Of a stretch of DNA of 64,000 bases, positions 37,301 to 50,220 are shown in pieces. The position numbers and the translations under genes are program-made. Numbering within the stretch: the stretch's first letter is position 1; each line of letters begins with the position of its first letter. The DNA lies in contig JAYKAV010002790.1 of assembly GCA_035582835.1 (NCBI GenBank), forward strand, positions 344,571 to 408,570, written 5' to 3'. Under the pieces are notes generated by a model that saw only the letters and a program-made list of their open reading frames with translations, had not been told where the DNA came from and searched no databases. The stretch is from Phoebastria nigripes. Taxonomy: Eukaryota > Chordata > Aves > Procellariiformes > Diomedeidae.

Positions 37301-39300
37301 TTGTTTTGCACAGTTATATGCAGAAGTCTGGAAACAGGAGCTGAAGTACATGGGCAATTACAAAATCCTGTTGTGTCCTTTTCAGCTCATTTGCTCTAGA
37401 AAAGCAAGAAATTAATCTAAAAAGGGACACNTAAGACATAATATATTTCAGCTACCAAATTGTTCAACCAACTGTTAACAATTTCAACAATGTATGTATT
37501 TTTCTCTTAATTGCTGTTTCTATTAGATCTGTCCCCAGCTTTGACTCATGAACATTCTTTAAAAAACCCACAACAGATTTGGAATAGAATTTAGGATTAG
37601 TGCTGTGCAAAAATGGGACTTTCAAATTCTCTCAATAAACAATACTGCAGTTAAATTATAAGTATTAAATTATTTGGTACTTCCTATTTTGGGACAGAGA
37701 CTCTTAAATCTGTAGTTTATTCTCTCAACTCCTTCCTTTAGTTAGTTCAGAGAAGAACAAACACCTAAAATTTTGACAGAGGTGAGATTCCTGAGCCTAT
37801 TCTGGGCCTGTAGAGGTGCTGTAAAATGCTGCAGGAAGACTTTTACTACAGCTAGGAATTAAAGTAGAAAGCCATAAGGCTTTCCTCTAAGGAAGCATTC
37901 ACAGATCCCTTAATATTGTGCAGGGTAGTCTGTAATAGGAGGGTTGAAGCAGACCTGGAGTTACAGCACAATGATCTTGTGCAAGCTTTAGGTACTGTTG
38001 TGATCTGCCATCCAGTCTAACTTACTCAGACTCTCAGAATTATGTCAGCCTGCCCCTCAAAAAATGTTTCTAGATTGTATTGAGAAAGCATAAAAGCAGC
38101 TCCAAGTCAGTATAGCTCCCACAATTCCTCTTTGAAATGCAGAACAGAAAATCACTGTGTGTGTCCAGATGTTGGCCAGCTCAATGCTACCAGTTAGCAC
38201 TATTAGTGCCTTTGACACATGTAAAGATGGGTATGTAAGAGGAGTTTGGGTGGGGGGAAGGATGACAAATCTTGTTGAAGGGAGACCTGGGATGAAAAGC
38301 AGCTTGCAAATTTGTTTGCAATAGCCTTTTTAGGCTTCAATAGTTATCTTTGCAAAGGCAAAGCTAGTCCAGTTAACCCATTAATAGTACCACATTCAAA
38401 TAGGAAATAAGCTGGGAACTGTGGAATTTTTCTCCTGCTCTCCCTCCCTCATTAAAAAAAAAAAAAAAAAAGAAAAAAAAAGTGCAAGTGAGTCTTGTGC
38501 AGAGTATGTCATATTGCAGGTAGGAGGGCAGTCAGAAGGAAGGATGACTAGGCACGCATTTTTAAGAGTATCGAAGGTTTTAATCTCTCAGAGAAAAGGA
38601 CCCTGTCTTTGCAAATTTAATGAGTGGACTTTCTGAAAAGCTGGCTAACTTGATTTCAACTTTAAACATAAGTGGATATTGCATTCATATTAGTTCAGCA
38701 GCTCTAGCTTGGAAATGGGATTGACCAGGATAAAGTTGTTTGCCAAAAACATTAAAAAAGAGCAGGCTACTTTTTATTTATGCTGATAGAAAACAAAAGA
38801 TGCTATAGCAATCAGGCATGCTGTTGCCAATGACAGTTGTGTACACTTGCACAGCAAGAAATGCTTGTTGGAAAAGGAGCCCTCCATATACTTTCCAAGA
38901 ATGGAAACTTAGAAGAGAAAAGAACAGAATTGGTTCTAGAATAGGACTAATTAGTTCTTAGAATAGAACTTATTTTATTGTCAAAGAACAGTAATATCAA
39001 AGAACATTTTTTTAATAGCAGAGGAGTAGGCATGTGGAACAGCTTTTATCCCAGACTCCAGATCNCATGTACTTCTCTAGAAAAACATCGATTTGTCTAT
39101 AGGTGATGTATATGTAGGTATTATGGTGGATTTTATTATTTCTATTTTTCTTTAAAAAAAAAATATATACTACAGTGATAACTTACTAGTTTGTTTCTCC
39201 ATCTCAGGAAGGACTGCCCCAAAACCAAGTATTTTCTTTAACAAAATAATGCAAGATTGTAATCACCATTGTTGGGTTTTGGGTTTTTTTCACCATACAG
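31359..39300. other. ADGB intron, 7.9 kb, largest in window
   Basis: The intron is AT-rich throughout. No LTR, CR1 or gene was recognised in it. A reading frame of 131 codons at 32068-32463 has no domain and AT-driven composition. An A-rich run lies at 38454-38482. Ns are at 37270, 37431 and 39065. Confidence 0.75.
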
Positions 39301-39346
39301 GAGACCACCCTCTTTTGGCAGCAAAATGCAGAGACACCTAGTAAAG
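39301..39346 (+). CDS. ADGB: ADGB exon 11 of window, 46-bp short exon
   Basis: The exon reads ETTLFWQQNAETPSK plus one base and leaves in phase 1. The acceptor is TTTTTTTCACCATACAG and the donor is a consensus GTAAGT. Without it, exon 10 (leaving in phase 0) would not join exon 12 (needing one base) in frame, which supports it strongly. The sequence lies in the poorly conserved linker, so no family motif confirms it. It would be missed by an ORF search because of its size. Confidence 0.75.
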
Positions 39347-42300
39347 GTAAGTGTGTTTGAAGTTTATATTCAGACTTCTGCCATTCCCATATTGTTTGAC
39401 CTCAGTGTTAATCCTTGTGTACAAATATCAACAGTCTTATTTATGGGTATTGGTTTTATGGGAAAAGATTTCGAAGAACTGGTAATAGCATATATAATTA
39501 CATAGAGTAGAATCTTCATATTGGTATTAAAAATCCTTAATTTACAAGAATATTTTGAAAAAATAACACTTCTCATAAGTTACTGTCCAGTAAAATATAC
39601 TGGGTTTTGTACACAGAGCTCTTTTTCTAATCACTGTGAATTATACTTTTTTCTTGCCTTTTATTTCAGAAAAAAAAAAGACAACTTCCATTTTAATAAA
39701 TGTTACTTTTTTAATGTGTTTGAGAATTAGTATTTGAAGAGTATTCAGACTGAGTCATTTTTTCAAATGAGTACTTCTTTGTTTAAGCGAATGTTTTAAG
39801 GATTTGGTCAGGAAAAGTTAGTAAGAGCCTTCTTTTNAAAAGAAGTAACCAGATTTGCTTGGTGCACAATGAACCTTTCCTAAAACTGACTGCTACGAAA
39901 CACCTTTCCTTTTACCAAAGTTCTGAAAGTGAATCTTAGAGCAGAAGAACATATGAAATGTGAATAGGATTCATGCTTTATTTACACCATGATTCCTAAA
40001 TGTGATACTCATCTTGGTTTTGGTTTTCAACTCTTCAGTCCATGTAGAAGCCTGTGCAATGCACCTTTGCTTTTTAAGCATTTCTGAAGGGTGATTCTCA
40101 TGGGGGGAAAAGGCATAGAATGCTATTTTTTANAACATTTTTTTATTTTTATTTTGTTCTCTGTAGAATATCTATGATCCCTGCTTTCAATAATTGAGAA
40201 ATACAATAAATATCATCTCAGTTAAAGCATGTGCACAACTTCCTAACTTCTACAGTAATTAAACCCAGTAATTTTACCCAAGATGTTTAGATATTTTCAC
40301 AGTTTTTAACATTATCTTCATTCTGGAAAAATGTGCAACTATCAACCATCTCTAGTAACCCCCAAATAGGGTAACACAAGATAAGGTTATAAAGAGTGGG
40401 GGGGGCGGAAACAGCCAAAAACCTGGGTCATACCAAAAGTATAATGAAGAGTGAGAATACATTTATGACTTTTAAATATCTTGAAGCAAATGTAAATCAT
40501 ACTTCTCCAAAACCTATACTAATGTCNTGGTTTAACCCTGGCAGCACCTAAACACCACACAGCCGCACGCTCACCCCCCTGCTCCGGTGGGATGGGGGAG
40601 AGAATCGGGAGGGCACGAGTAGAAAAACTCACGGGTTGAGATAAAAACAGTTTAATAATTGAAATAAAACAAAGTAGAACAGTAATAGTAACAGTGATAA
40701 CAACAACAATATACAAAGCAGGCAATGCACAATGCAATTGCTCACTACCTGCCGAACCGAACCCCCGGGACCCAGAGCCCCCCCACACCCTTAGTTTTTA
40801 TACTGAGCATGACGTTGCATGGTATGGAATACCCCATTGGCCAGCTGGGTCAACCACCCCGGCTATGCTCCCCCCGCACCTGGGCAGGGCATGGGAGGCC
40901 AAGAAGTGCCCGGTGCAAGCACCACCCAGCAGGACACAAAACATCAATGGGCCATCAACGCTCCTATTATACCAAACCCAAAACCCAGCACACCCTCCCC
41001 AGCTACTGGGAAGAAAGTTAACTCTGTCCCAGCCGGAACCAGGACAACTAATAAATAGTTTTTAAACAAATTTGGTAAACATATGTTCAGTACAGGCAGA
41101 GGATATAATTTTGAGGTTATACTTTTAAGAACTGATAATGATTTCAAGTATTATAGTGCTTGAATGTCTTTTCTTATGAATTCTTATTTTTATTAATATC
41201 ATCCCAGTAAAAAAAGAACCAAACCAGAAGAATCTCACTGTATCGAAATGCTACAAGTTAATGAGCTGGAAATATATNCTTCAGTGATTCTCTCTCAGCT
41301 CAACACCAAAACCTAATAGAAATGTAGTAGTTTGCAGTAGATGACTCTAAGCCTGCCATGAATATGTTGGGATCTTGGAGTATTTTTGTGGCTGTCACTA
41401 TGAATTGATTCTGAAGTTCGTGCATCTCAATAGCCAGATTGCTGTCTTTTCTGCTTACTGAAAAGTCTACTCAAGAAATGCCCATTGAAGAAAAGCTCCC
41501 ATAGCACAACCAAGGAAAAGGACGAAGTGGACATGTTTCCATCCTCTGGCCTATAATACTAATAATTCACNTTACTACTGTAACAAAATCCTTTATGCTC
41601 AGGTTCTCTTCACAATCTCCAGGCCATCTCAACTCATATGTTGTCATTTCTCTATGCAAAATCCATTTATTCCAACTTTACATAGAAAATATTACTATTC
41701 ATTACAGGATTCAAAGACTGGAGCTTTATGTTCCTATTGGGTGGTACAGGTATGATTGCTTTTCTTTAAATAATACAATTCCTTTTAATGTCTTAATTAA
41801 TTATTAACTAAANTCATCTTCATAAAATTATTTTTAAAAGAAAAAAAATCATTGGGAAAGGAGGCTTAGTAATATATCTTGGTTTAATGCTTTGCATTAT
41901 GCCATGCACTGTAGGTTATGAAGGTTTTCATATTGCTATTACTTCAAAACAATTCATTATGAGACTTTCAATCCGCAGAATATCTGAGAGCATGAGTCAT
42001 GAACCAAAACTGAGAGAAACAGAGAAATCTTTTAAAAAATGTTTTATTTATGAGTATGGGGGTTTTAATACNCTTTTTAACATGGCTAAAAGTTGCTCAA
42101 ATTTTGCAAAATATGTGAATGAGAATTCAGTAAATTTATCTCTTCAGAGTTTGGTTACAGGTCATCAGACAGTTAAATATATGAATAGTCTAATGTCAGG
42201 AAGGTTCTTTCTGTTCACTTGAAGCGCATTTAAAACACATTCCTATTGAGAACAGTGATATTTTACAAGTAAACTCATACATAGAAACAAATCCTTTCCT

Positions 42301-45300
42301 GGTTAAATAATTGCTTTTCAGTATTTCAATACCTTTTGGTTTAGGAATCTCTGTCCTTTTATGTTTGTTTTAAAAAAAAAAAAAAAGTAGTTTAAAATAT
42401 TCTCATTAAACTACTTAGACTGCTAAATTTGGCATTGAAATTTTGCGCTATTGAGGTTCACCAAATGCAATGAAAATTTTTTGTAAGAGTATAGTGCATC
42501 ACTGTCTTTCCCTAGAATGTTTTCAGAGTAGGAAATCATAGCTTTGCAAATCTACTAGAACAAAAAATTTGTCCTAAAACATATAATTACACTTAATTTT
42601 GCTTTGTTGTAAAATGAAAATTCGTACATTTACACTTATTTTGTCTGTGTTGTTGTTAGAATAAAGCAGGTATAGTCTCAAACTGAAGTGCTTTTCTATG
42701 ATTTCCAATTGCTTTTGGTGCAGATACTGGATCTGATGGAAGTTGTTTGTAGTATCACATTATTCCCATGATTATCTGTTATCTCACAGGAATCTTGCTG
42801 TTTCAGTATTTGTCCAGAGACATAATGAAACTAAAATACAAACTGAAAATGACAAAACCAGAAAGTGATATTTCAAATGAGCATGCTGGAATTAAGTATG
42901 ACATTATTGTACAGTGTATACAGGATATCTTGAAGCAGTACACAGTAAGGTGGAAAATTTCTTTGATCATATGGACAATCTTTATATTTTCCATAAAAGT
43001 AGCTAGAATTTGACGTTCTGTTAAAGTGGACCTGAAGTTGATAGGTTGGTTACCTTCAGCTTTGCAGAATTGTAACACTTTTTTCATAATGAAAATGCAA
43101 TTTGGTTTAAGGCAGAGCATGTATGATACTTCTGTTTCTTTGTGTGATTTTTTTCATCATCACCCCCCAACCCCTCCCCCCCGCCCCCCAAGAAAAAAAA
43201 ACCCAAAACCCTAAGCTGGTCTGACATGTTCTACCTGAATAAAGTTATCTTGCCTTTCAATTCATCTACCCATTTGCCTGCATTTGAAATTTGGTTTATT
43301 GGCATTGGACTAAATAATCTGTAGTTGGTTAGATCAATTTTCATATTTTCTTTAAAACATTTGCTAATCTTCAGACTCATGGTAGAAAACCTACATTTAA
43401 AGATGTCTTAAGTACCATTTTGTGGATTGGAGATTTTCTGTGCCATTATCTCTGTGCTCTGTTAGGAAATTGGCTACAACCTTCATATTCACTGTGTTAA
43501 GTTCTTGCAATTTCTGCTGTAAATGGGAAATTTCCATTTTTGTACCTCTATTTCAATAAGCCAGCCTGTCTTTCCTTTCTTACTGAAAACTGAGGCAGGG
43601 GACTCATTTCAATTTTGAACCATTTTGAACATTTTCTGTACAAGGTGGTATTGTCTTGTGTTTTTTCATTTACTTGGCTAGCAAACATTTTGATTTGCTT
43701 ATTATTGTTTTCTACTAAAGAGCTAGCTCATGACTATAAAGAGCCAGATACAAAGCATCCAGATACTGAATAAATGTTGGCACCCAAAACTATGGTTTGA
43801 TGAGGGGGGCTTGAGTTCCATTTAAGCATCTCANTAAAGAGCCACTGCTTGAAAAATGATGAGCACGTACCAAAAGCAATGACAGCATTTGATGCTAAAT
43901 TGCCTTAAAATGTGTCTTCTCACTTTCTTAAGAACATTATCTAATCATTTTGGGGGTTTCATACAGTACAGTATTTTCTTACCATAAAAATAGGGATTTT
44001 TGTGATAAACTCCACTAATCTCTGTTCATTTGCTACTCTTTCTTTTTTCCCTTTTTGGATTAATTACTCTAGTTTTTATGCTGCTCTGCTCTTAGTTATT
44101 GATCTGTTTTTATTTGTCTTCTATTTTTTGTTACAATGCATGTTTTGTTATTACTTCTGTACTTGAATGTTTTCCCTTATTCATCAGGTTACTTTTTTTC
44201 TCTTAAGCTTGATTGCAACATTAATCTTTGATGCTTGACTTCCAAGTAGCATAAAATTCTTGAATTCAAATATGCTGTTCCTTTTTCTGAAGCTCTCTGC
44301 AGTGTTTGACTTTAATAAGCTCATATTATATCCCTGTGTATTTGATTAGTATTTGCATTTGTTCAAGGAATAAATTATATGATAATTANGGACAATTATT
44401 TGCTGAAATGATCTCCCATATGTCAGTTTTTAAATAGTATTTTATACTGAACATCTCTTAAGATTTGCTTCAAATTTTTTTACAGTTTTATTCCATAAAT
44501 TATATCTTCATTATATCACCTAGCGTTTGCAGTTTCTCATAGCTGGAAATGGCACTTCTTGCATACAAGGGTAAACGATAGCAGTTTGATTTACTTTTTT
44601 CTTGTAATTGTATTTCTGTATGATGCCAGGAAGCTCTGAACAGCATTGTCTTTGGAATGCATAGATCAAAAAGGATAAAATATGCTTTTTGATTACATCC
44701 TCACAAGATTCTCATTACTTCAAAGAGAAGTGGGGAAACTTCAGCCATTTTGTTGACACTGTTTTTGCTTTCCTTTAGCTGCACTGGAAGAGCTATCTTC
44801 CTCTGACCCCAGTGTGCATACATAGTCAACAGAAAGGTTTACGTATTGACTTTTAAATAGGGTGGAGCATATCTTCTATTTGAAGGCTGCAGAGATCTAC
44901 TGACCCTATTGATCCTGAAGAAGGTCTATTGATAGTACTCTAGTACTCATGTTCAGAATGAACAAAGAAGAGCAACAGTGAGCCACAGGAAGATGATATT
45001 GGGCATAGTTCTGCTCTGGTGACCCTTTCATCATACTCTCTGTGATATGCACATTTGTAAGCCAAACACTGTGGTTATTTCACTGGAGGCCTAAAACCTA
45101 TGTTAACTTAAATCTAAGAAAGAGCCTAGATTTTACAGCTTTCAGGTAGTTTTTCCATAGAGTAAGGAAGAAAAAAAGGTCTTTGGTGTATTTCCTTACA
45201 TTACATTTCTTTCAGTTCTTGAAAAATTAGTTGCAAACTAATTTAGAGCCACCTACATCTTAGAAACTCATTAGTTATCCAGCACATCACTATGGGTCTC

Positions 45301-46238
45301 GCTGATCATGAAGTATTACAAAGCACATTTAAATATAAATAATGTATTTTTCTAATTAGCTTTCTCATTTGTTATACCTTACCTGTTTGGATATTACCTC
45401 ATCTTTTTCCTCAACTAACATTCTGAATTAATAGCCGTTCGTGTTTGAGCTGTTCTGTTCTACTGTTCTCAGCCGTTCTGAGCTATTCTCAAAACTTCTT
45501 TTTGGGACAGATTAAACATCTTCAATAAGTATTCATATGAATCTCACGGAGTAAAGGCAGAGAAAGTGACATTACAACACAACTTAAAAAGTTATTAAAT
45601 GTTTGCAAAATGTGTCTACATGACATTTCTGTGTTTAGATTTTGGTATGAATCTGACAGTAGTTCTGATTTTTCTACAAGAAAATTCACGTAATGTAGTT
45701 CAAATCTATTTCTGTTTACAAGTAGTTACACTGACTTGTGTGATTAACATCACAGGGGGTACTATCTAAGTACTAGAGNCAAGGATAGGTTTTTGTGTCC
45801 TCCACAATTCTGTGTATTTTTTATTTTCTGTGGGTTGTAAAAATTTTATGATACTGCCCCACCAGCTTTTCACTGAATAGGAGCTTTGGACAAGGAGTTG
45901 TATTTTTCTTTATACAGGTGACTTTAGGTTTGCAGAATTCGTATGTATGTTCACCTAACATACTCATATTAAAGGTTCTAGTGCACAGTTCAATATGTGA
46001 TAGTATATTGAGGCAGAATACTTAAGCAGTTGCAGATGTAAGCAGTGAATATCTATACAGAGTTGTTTCGGTCACCTTTTGAGCTTTTTAGGTTAGTGTT
46101 TTAGTTTTTTTTTTAAAACTCTGAGATGTATGGAAAATATCCTGGTAATTTTAGGATAATTTTTCAATATAAGAAAGATACTGCTTTAATGTGCATATTG
46201 TCACTGTATTGACTCTGTGTGTCTTCTTATCTCTGCAG
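39347..46238. other. ADGB intron, 6.9 kb, with a solo LTR
   Basis: The intron holds the family A LTR at 40523-41046 and a C-rich stretch at 43164-43190. The rest is AT-rich and unassigned. A 111-codon frame at 41887-42222 shows no domain. Scattered Ns occur. Confidence 0.75.
40523..41046 (-). mobile_element. Solo LTR, family A, opposite orientation
   Basis: On the plus strand it starts TGTCNTGGTTTAACCCTGGC and ends GCCGGAACCAGGACA. A perfect 5-bp duplication, ACTAA, flanks it at 40518-40522 and 41047-41051. Read on the minus strand it is very close to the LTR at 30182, with shared landmarks GGTATAATAGGAGCGTTGAT and CCAATGGGGTATTCCATACC. It has TATAAAA at 40796-40802 and ATTAAA at 40651-40656, both on the minus strand. 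The CRE is altered (CAACGTCA). It has no internal viral region. Confidence 0.92.
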
Positions 46239-46407
46239 AAGAATTACATGAGAATATCAGTTTTGATGCAAAACGAATGTCAGAAACAGCTGATACTGGT
46301 ATGAACAGACAGACAGNGGATAAATCAAAGGAAGAAATCGAGTCAGAAAGGACTTCTGTTTCCAGGGAAACCTGGATTACCTTTGAAGACTTCTGTGTTT
46401 GTTTCCA
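46239..46407 (+). CDS. ADGB: ADGB exon 12 of window, linker and start of beta-rich domain
   Basis: The exon of 169 bp enters in phase 1 and leaves in phase 2 at GTAAGG. It starts EELHENISFDAKRMSETADT, an acidic linker, and ends VSRETWITFEDFCVCFQ. The VS.E.W..FEDFCVCFQ block is a strong androglobin signature. One codon in the linker holds an N (46317). The frame runs into TAA directly past the donor, which shows that the exon ends here. Confidence 0.95.
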
Positions 46408-48344
46408 GTAAGGAACAGAGGTTTTGAGTTTTATTCCATAAAATATACACTATAACTGTATATTTCCAATATAATGGAAAATGCAAAATGTGACTATATA
46501 AAAACTGTATCTTCTCAACAGATCTTCTTTTATAACTATCCTGCCTTTCAGGGTAGTCCCAAGGCTACTCTTCTGACCAGACTTACTGTCTCTGTTGACA
46601 GTGAGTCTGTAGGTGCAGCCTTGCGCTGTGTCTTGAGTATGTCCTCCGGAGTACAGTGGAGAACACAACCACCAGCTTGATAAAGCGTATGTCAGACTGA
46701 AATGTGGGTGGAAGATGGTAGGTCATGGAGCATGCAGCCATTAGGGTGCTCACATACCCCACCCATCAGCCACTGGGCAAACACAGTCTGCATCTGAACA
46801 ACACAATTCTAAGGCAAAAAAAGTTGTTGAAATCTTCTGTTGCCATCAACATAGCTCAGTTTGGTCAACTAGGTGCTTTCCTTCCCTCCCTTTTCAATAT
46901 AATTCCAAGGCATTTATACCTCTGCAAACATAAAAAAGCTAGTGTAATTGTAGCATAATATCTTTAGCTTCTGTCTTTCAGATTTAAGAAGCCTGGTACA
47001 CTATAGATCCTTTAGAGAATCTGACATTGCTGAGGGGAGTAATTATATCAGAGAAAATTCACCCAGGGGTTTTTTTTTTTCATTTGAATTTGTAACTGAG
47101 ATTTCTTTGTGAAGCTTTTATTTTCATAAATGAATGTTTTCTTGAGCAGATATTAAACTCTGCTCCCTCTCTGAGGCAGAATGTATAACTTTTATACCAG
47201 CAGCACTACAGGAACTTTAGGAATAAAAGATCATAGATCACTTCAGACCTTGTTAAGGTTTGCCTGTCTAATTTTAGGGAGCCCCAGGTCCAGGAAGATA
47301 TGGCCTTCAGAAAAAAGCATCACAAGCAAAGTAATTTCCTTTCCTTTCAAAGTCTTGCTCACAGTGTCATACACAGAGAATGTAAAATACGAAGTTTTTA
47401 ACTTGTTAGCCAAACGTTAAAGTACTGTTGCCCTTTTGTAGACCACTGTAATATTAATTAATCTATAGAGCATTTGTCAGTTTCTTATTCCTGTCCCTAA
47501 GCGGGTGAGAACTTACTTATTTTCACAGTGAACTGATAAAGTAGGTGTTAACAAAGCATCTTAATTGGTCCTTGAAGAAGTTATCACTCTGAAGAAATTA
47601 AGCACCTAGGATTTTCATTTTACCAGTCAGTTCTGTTGAAAGCATTTCCTTTTCTGACATGCCTATATCTCAGATACAGTGAAAATAAGATGAATGTTCA
47701 GACTTCATATTAACTTTGAGAAATGAGGAAAATTTTAGTCATTGTAGGAATTGATATGTCAGCAATGGATCAGGATCCCAGTGAGTAATCAAAACATTTC
47801 TTTTACATAAAACATTGAACTTCGCATCTGATTCCATCCTCAATTAAAGCTGAAGTCATTTATGTTGCCCTAAATCAAGGTCAGAAAAAATTGTCAGGAA
47901 CTAAGTAGCTTTTTGAAGGTGTGCAAACACCACAGAATTGAAAAAGCACATTAATAAACTATACAAAATAGTTCTTCCTTACAGTGAGACTTTATAGATA
48001 ACTTTATTAGAGTAATTTTCAGGTAGGCATGGAAGTTTTAGAGCAATATTAGCTTATTACCATTTATAGATTCAAATTGGACAAATTAGTGGCCTGACCT
48101 CCAAAGGAAAAACTGTAGAAGTGCAACAAAGGTAGAAATTAATGTCAGCTGCTTTCTCTGGAGATGAATTGTATTCACTTTTTATGATACTAAAAATGTT
48201 GAACCATTTTTGAGAAATGGCTGGGAGTCTGATTTATGAAAGTAAAATTAGTATCTTATGCTATGAAATAGACATTTACCTGAAATATATCATTTATACT
48301 AAGACTATTTTCCTACATGTATTTTTATTTTATTTTCTCCCTAG
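46408..48344. other. ADGB intron, 1.9 kb
   Basis: No gene or mobile element was recognised. Confidence 0.75.
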
Positions 48345-48408
48345 GAACCTGTATGTTTTCCACAAGCCACATACATATGCTTATAACTACCAGAAGATGG
48401 ATTTTAAG
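48345..48408 (+). CDS. ADGB: ADGB exon 13 of window
   Basis: The exon of 64 bp enters in phase 2 and leaves in phase 0. It reads NLYVFHKPHTYAYNYQKMDF K. The (N/T)(L/I)Y(V/I)FHKP..Y..N.QK block follows DFCVCFQ in the family. The acceptor is TTTTCTCCCTAG and the donor is GTATAT. Confidence 0.95.
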
Positions 48409-49202
48409 GTATATGACTGTATTGAGTTTTTATGCGCTTTTTTATATTTTTGTTAAAGTCTTACATAATTAGATAATACATATATCCTAAATGACATTGG
48501 TAGATCACATAGAACTGCTATTACTGAAAAAATAATAATGCCTTACAATTACTATAGTCAATACAAAGATAATGTTTGCTAGCAAATATCCAGAAGTATT
48601 TCACTGTGTTTTAGACAAGAAAAAAATGTTACGGAATGCTATTGCACAATAATAAAAAAAATTGAGTATGTAAATCATGAAAGTTGGTAGTGAGAGTATA
48701 TATTACAGTGAATCAGATCTCCATCCTCTCTTTATCTTGATTTAAATCTACCTTATAACAATTTAGAGACTAAATTAAATTTAATGATGATTCAGCTGCA
48801 TAATCTGCCCTTCAATTCTCCTTCATCTTCACCTGTCACCTAAAACCCAAATCAGGAGTCTGTATAGCGTAGCCCTCCATTTTCTCTTTACATGCTAAGT
48901 CCTTTAGCAACTTACAAGATTCTGTTGCAGGGATTAGAAATGCCTCTTAGTTGCACTGAAATTACAGTATTTCTTTAAACCTGCCATTAGTCCATATTAT
49001 CAGAAGGTTATTCAACACACTTGAATATCCTGTTCCAGCTCTAGTTTTATACTTTCATTTGGAAGAAGTAGTGACAGGTAATTATTTCCCCTACCATATC
49101 TAGGGTCACAATATCCAAAATCTTAGTCATACTTTGTATAAGCCCAGATGGACAGCATTCAATGAAAATGAAAAATGAACAAACATCTGTTTTTCTATGC
49201 AG
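48409..49202. other. ADGB intron, 0.8 kb
   Basis: Nothing was recognised in this AT-rich intron. Confidence 0.75.
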
Positions 49203-49305
49203 TCTACTGATGACCAAGTCTTCTATTATTTACTTGTGGACAGTCTGATGCCCATTGAAATCCTGGTTAGCTTTTCTGCATTAGTACGCTGGGATGATAC
49301 TGGAG
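49203..49305 (+). CDS. ADGB: ADGB exon 14 of window
   Basis: The exon of 103 bp enters in phase 0 and leaves in phase 1 at GTAAGG. It reads STDDQVFYYLLVDSLMPIEI and LVSFSALVRWDDTG. The YYL.VDSL.PIE.LV.FSALVRW block is highly characteristic of androglobin. It has a beta-strand character and belongs to the segment between the linker and the globin domain. The acceptor is TTTTTCTATGCAG. Confidence 0.96.
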
Positions 49306-50078
49306 GTAAGGCCAACAGAGAAAAGTACATGTTAATGTTGTGTTTACCCATACTTGAATATGTCTGTGCTGTTGTGTTTGGCTGTGGTGTATTTTGGCAC
49401 AGTTTGAGAGTTTAGCATTAGTCAAATTGATTCTAGGAAATACACTAATATTCAAGCAATACTTTCTTGTTATTTAATGTTGATGATGAATATTTTCTTG
49501 AAAGGATCCCTCCCTTTACTGTTTATTACGATTTGCTGCAAGCTTTNCATCAATATATTTCTGGTATGGATTTCCTTGTGTTTCTTAGGGTTTTTTTTTC
49601 TACAAATTCCATTCTTGCAAGCTACTTTATGCCTTAGCTGATCNAAATGCAGTAAAATCAGCAATACGATCAAAGTTTATTTCTGAAGTGATTTTTAAAC
49701 TCGTGCACTGTAAGCTCTGAAGTATATTTACAGCTGGCTTATTTGAAGATCCAACAGCTTGGATGGTTTAAATAAAAATCACTTGTATTTTATGGAAGTC
49801 ATAGAATGGCATTCAGAAAAGCTAATGCATGTTATGACAATCAGCTTAAGTTAATCAGACATGATTAGATCTAGTTTAGATAGATACAAATAAACCATAT
49901 TCTGTACCACCTATGCATTTTAAATGACTGGCTCTTTCCTCTGAGTTATCAAAGCGTAAATGATGACTTCAGTGACTGCGAAGTAGATACAGATTCTGCA
50001 TAAGTGTATTTGTCTTCATTTTACTGTTATTCCTCCCCCCACCCCCAATTGTGGGTTTTTTTTCCTTTCTTACTCTAG
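49306..50078. other. ADGB intron, 0.8 kb
   Basis: Nothing was recognised besides a C-rich stretch shortly before the acceptor (50033-50046) and two Ns. Confidence 0.75.
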
Positions 50079-50220
50079 GTACTAAACNAGAATGTTCTAG
50101 TATTTCAAAGGGTGTGCTGATGGTTGAACATTTCTCTTGGAAATGTGTGACTCCTGGACAACTTGTGTTAAAGATGCATACATCTGCAACCAAAGCTACT
50201 GTGTTAAATCTTCCTGTTGG
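50079..50220 (+). CDS. ADGB: ADGB exon 15 of window
   Basis: The exon of 142 bp enters in phase 1 and leaves in phase 2 at GTATGT. It reads ECSSISKGVLMVEHFSWKCV then TPGQLVLKMHTSATKATVLN and LPVG. The FSWK...PG.LVLK.HT.ATKATV..LPVG block is typical of the family. An N is at 50088 in the third codon. The following exon continues with RHILLFT. Confidence 0.95.

Noticed and set aside
30182..41046. The two family A LTRs as ends of one provirus
   Set aside because: They lie in opposite orientations, each has its own different 5-bp duplication (ACAGG and ACTAA), and ADGB exons and plain intron lie between them. They are two independent solo LTRs.
41887..42222. 111-codon open frame on the plus strand
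   Set aside because: It shows no family motif, contains an N, and lies within an ADGB intron.
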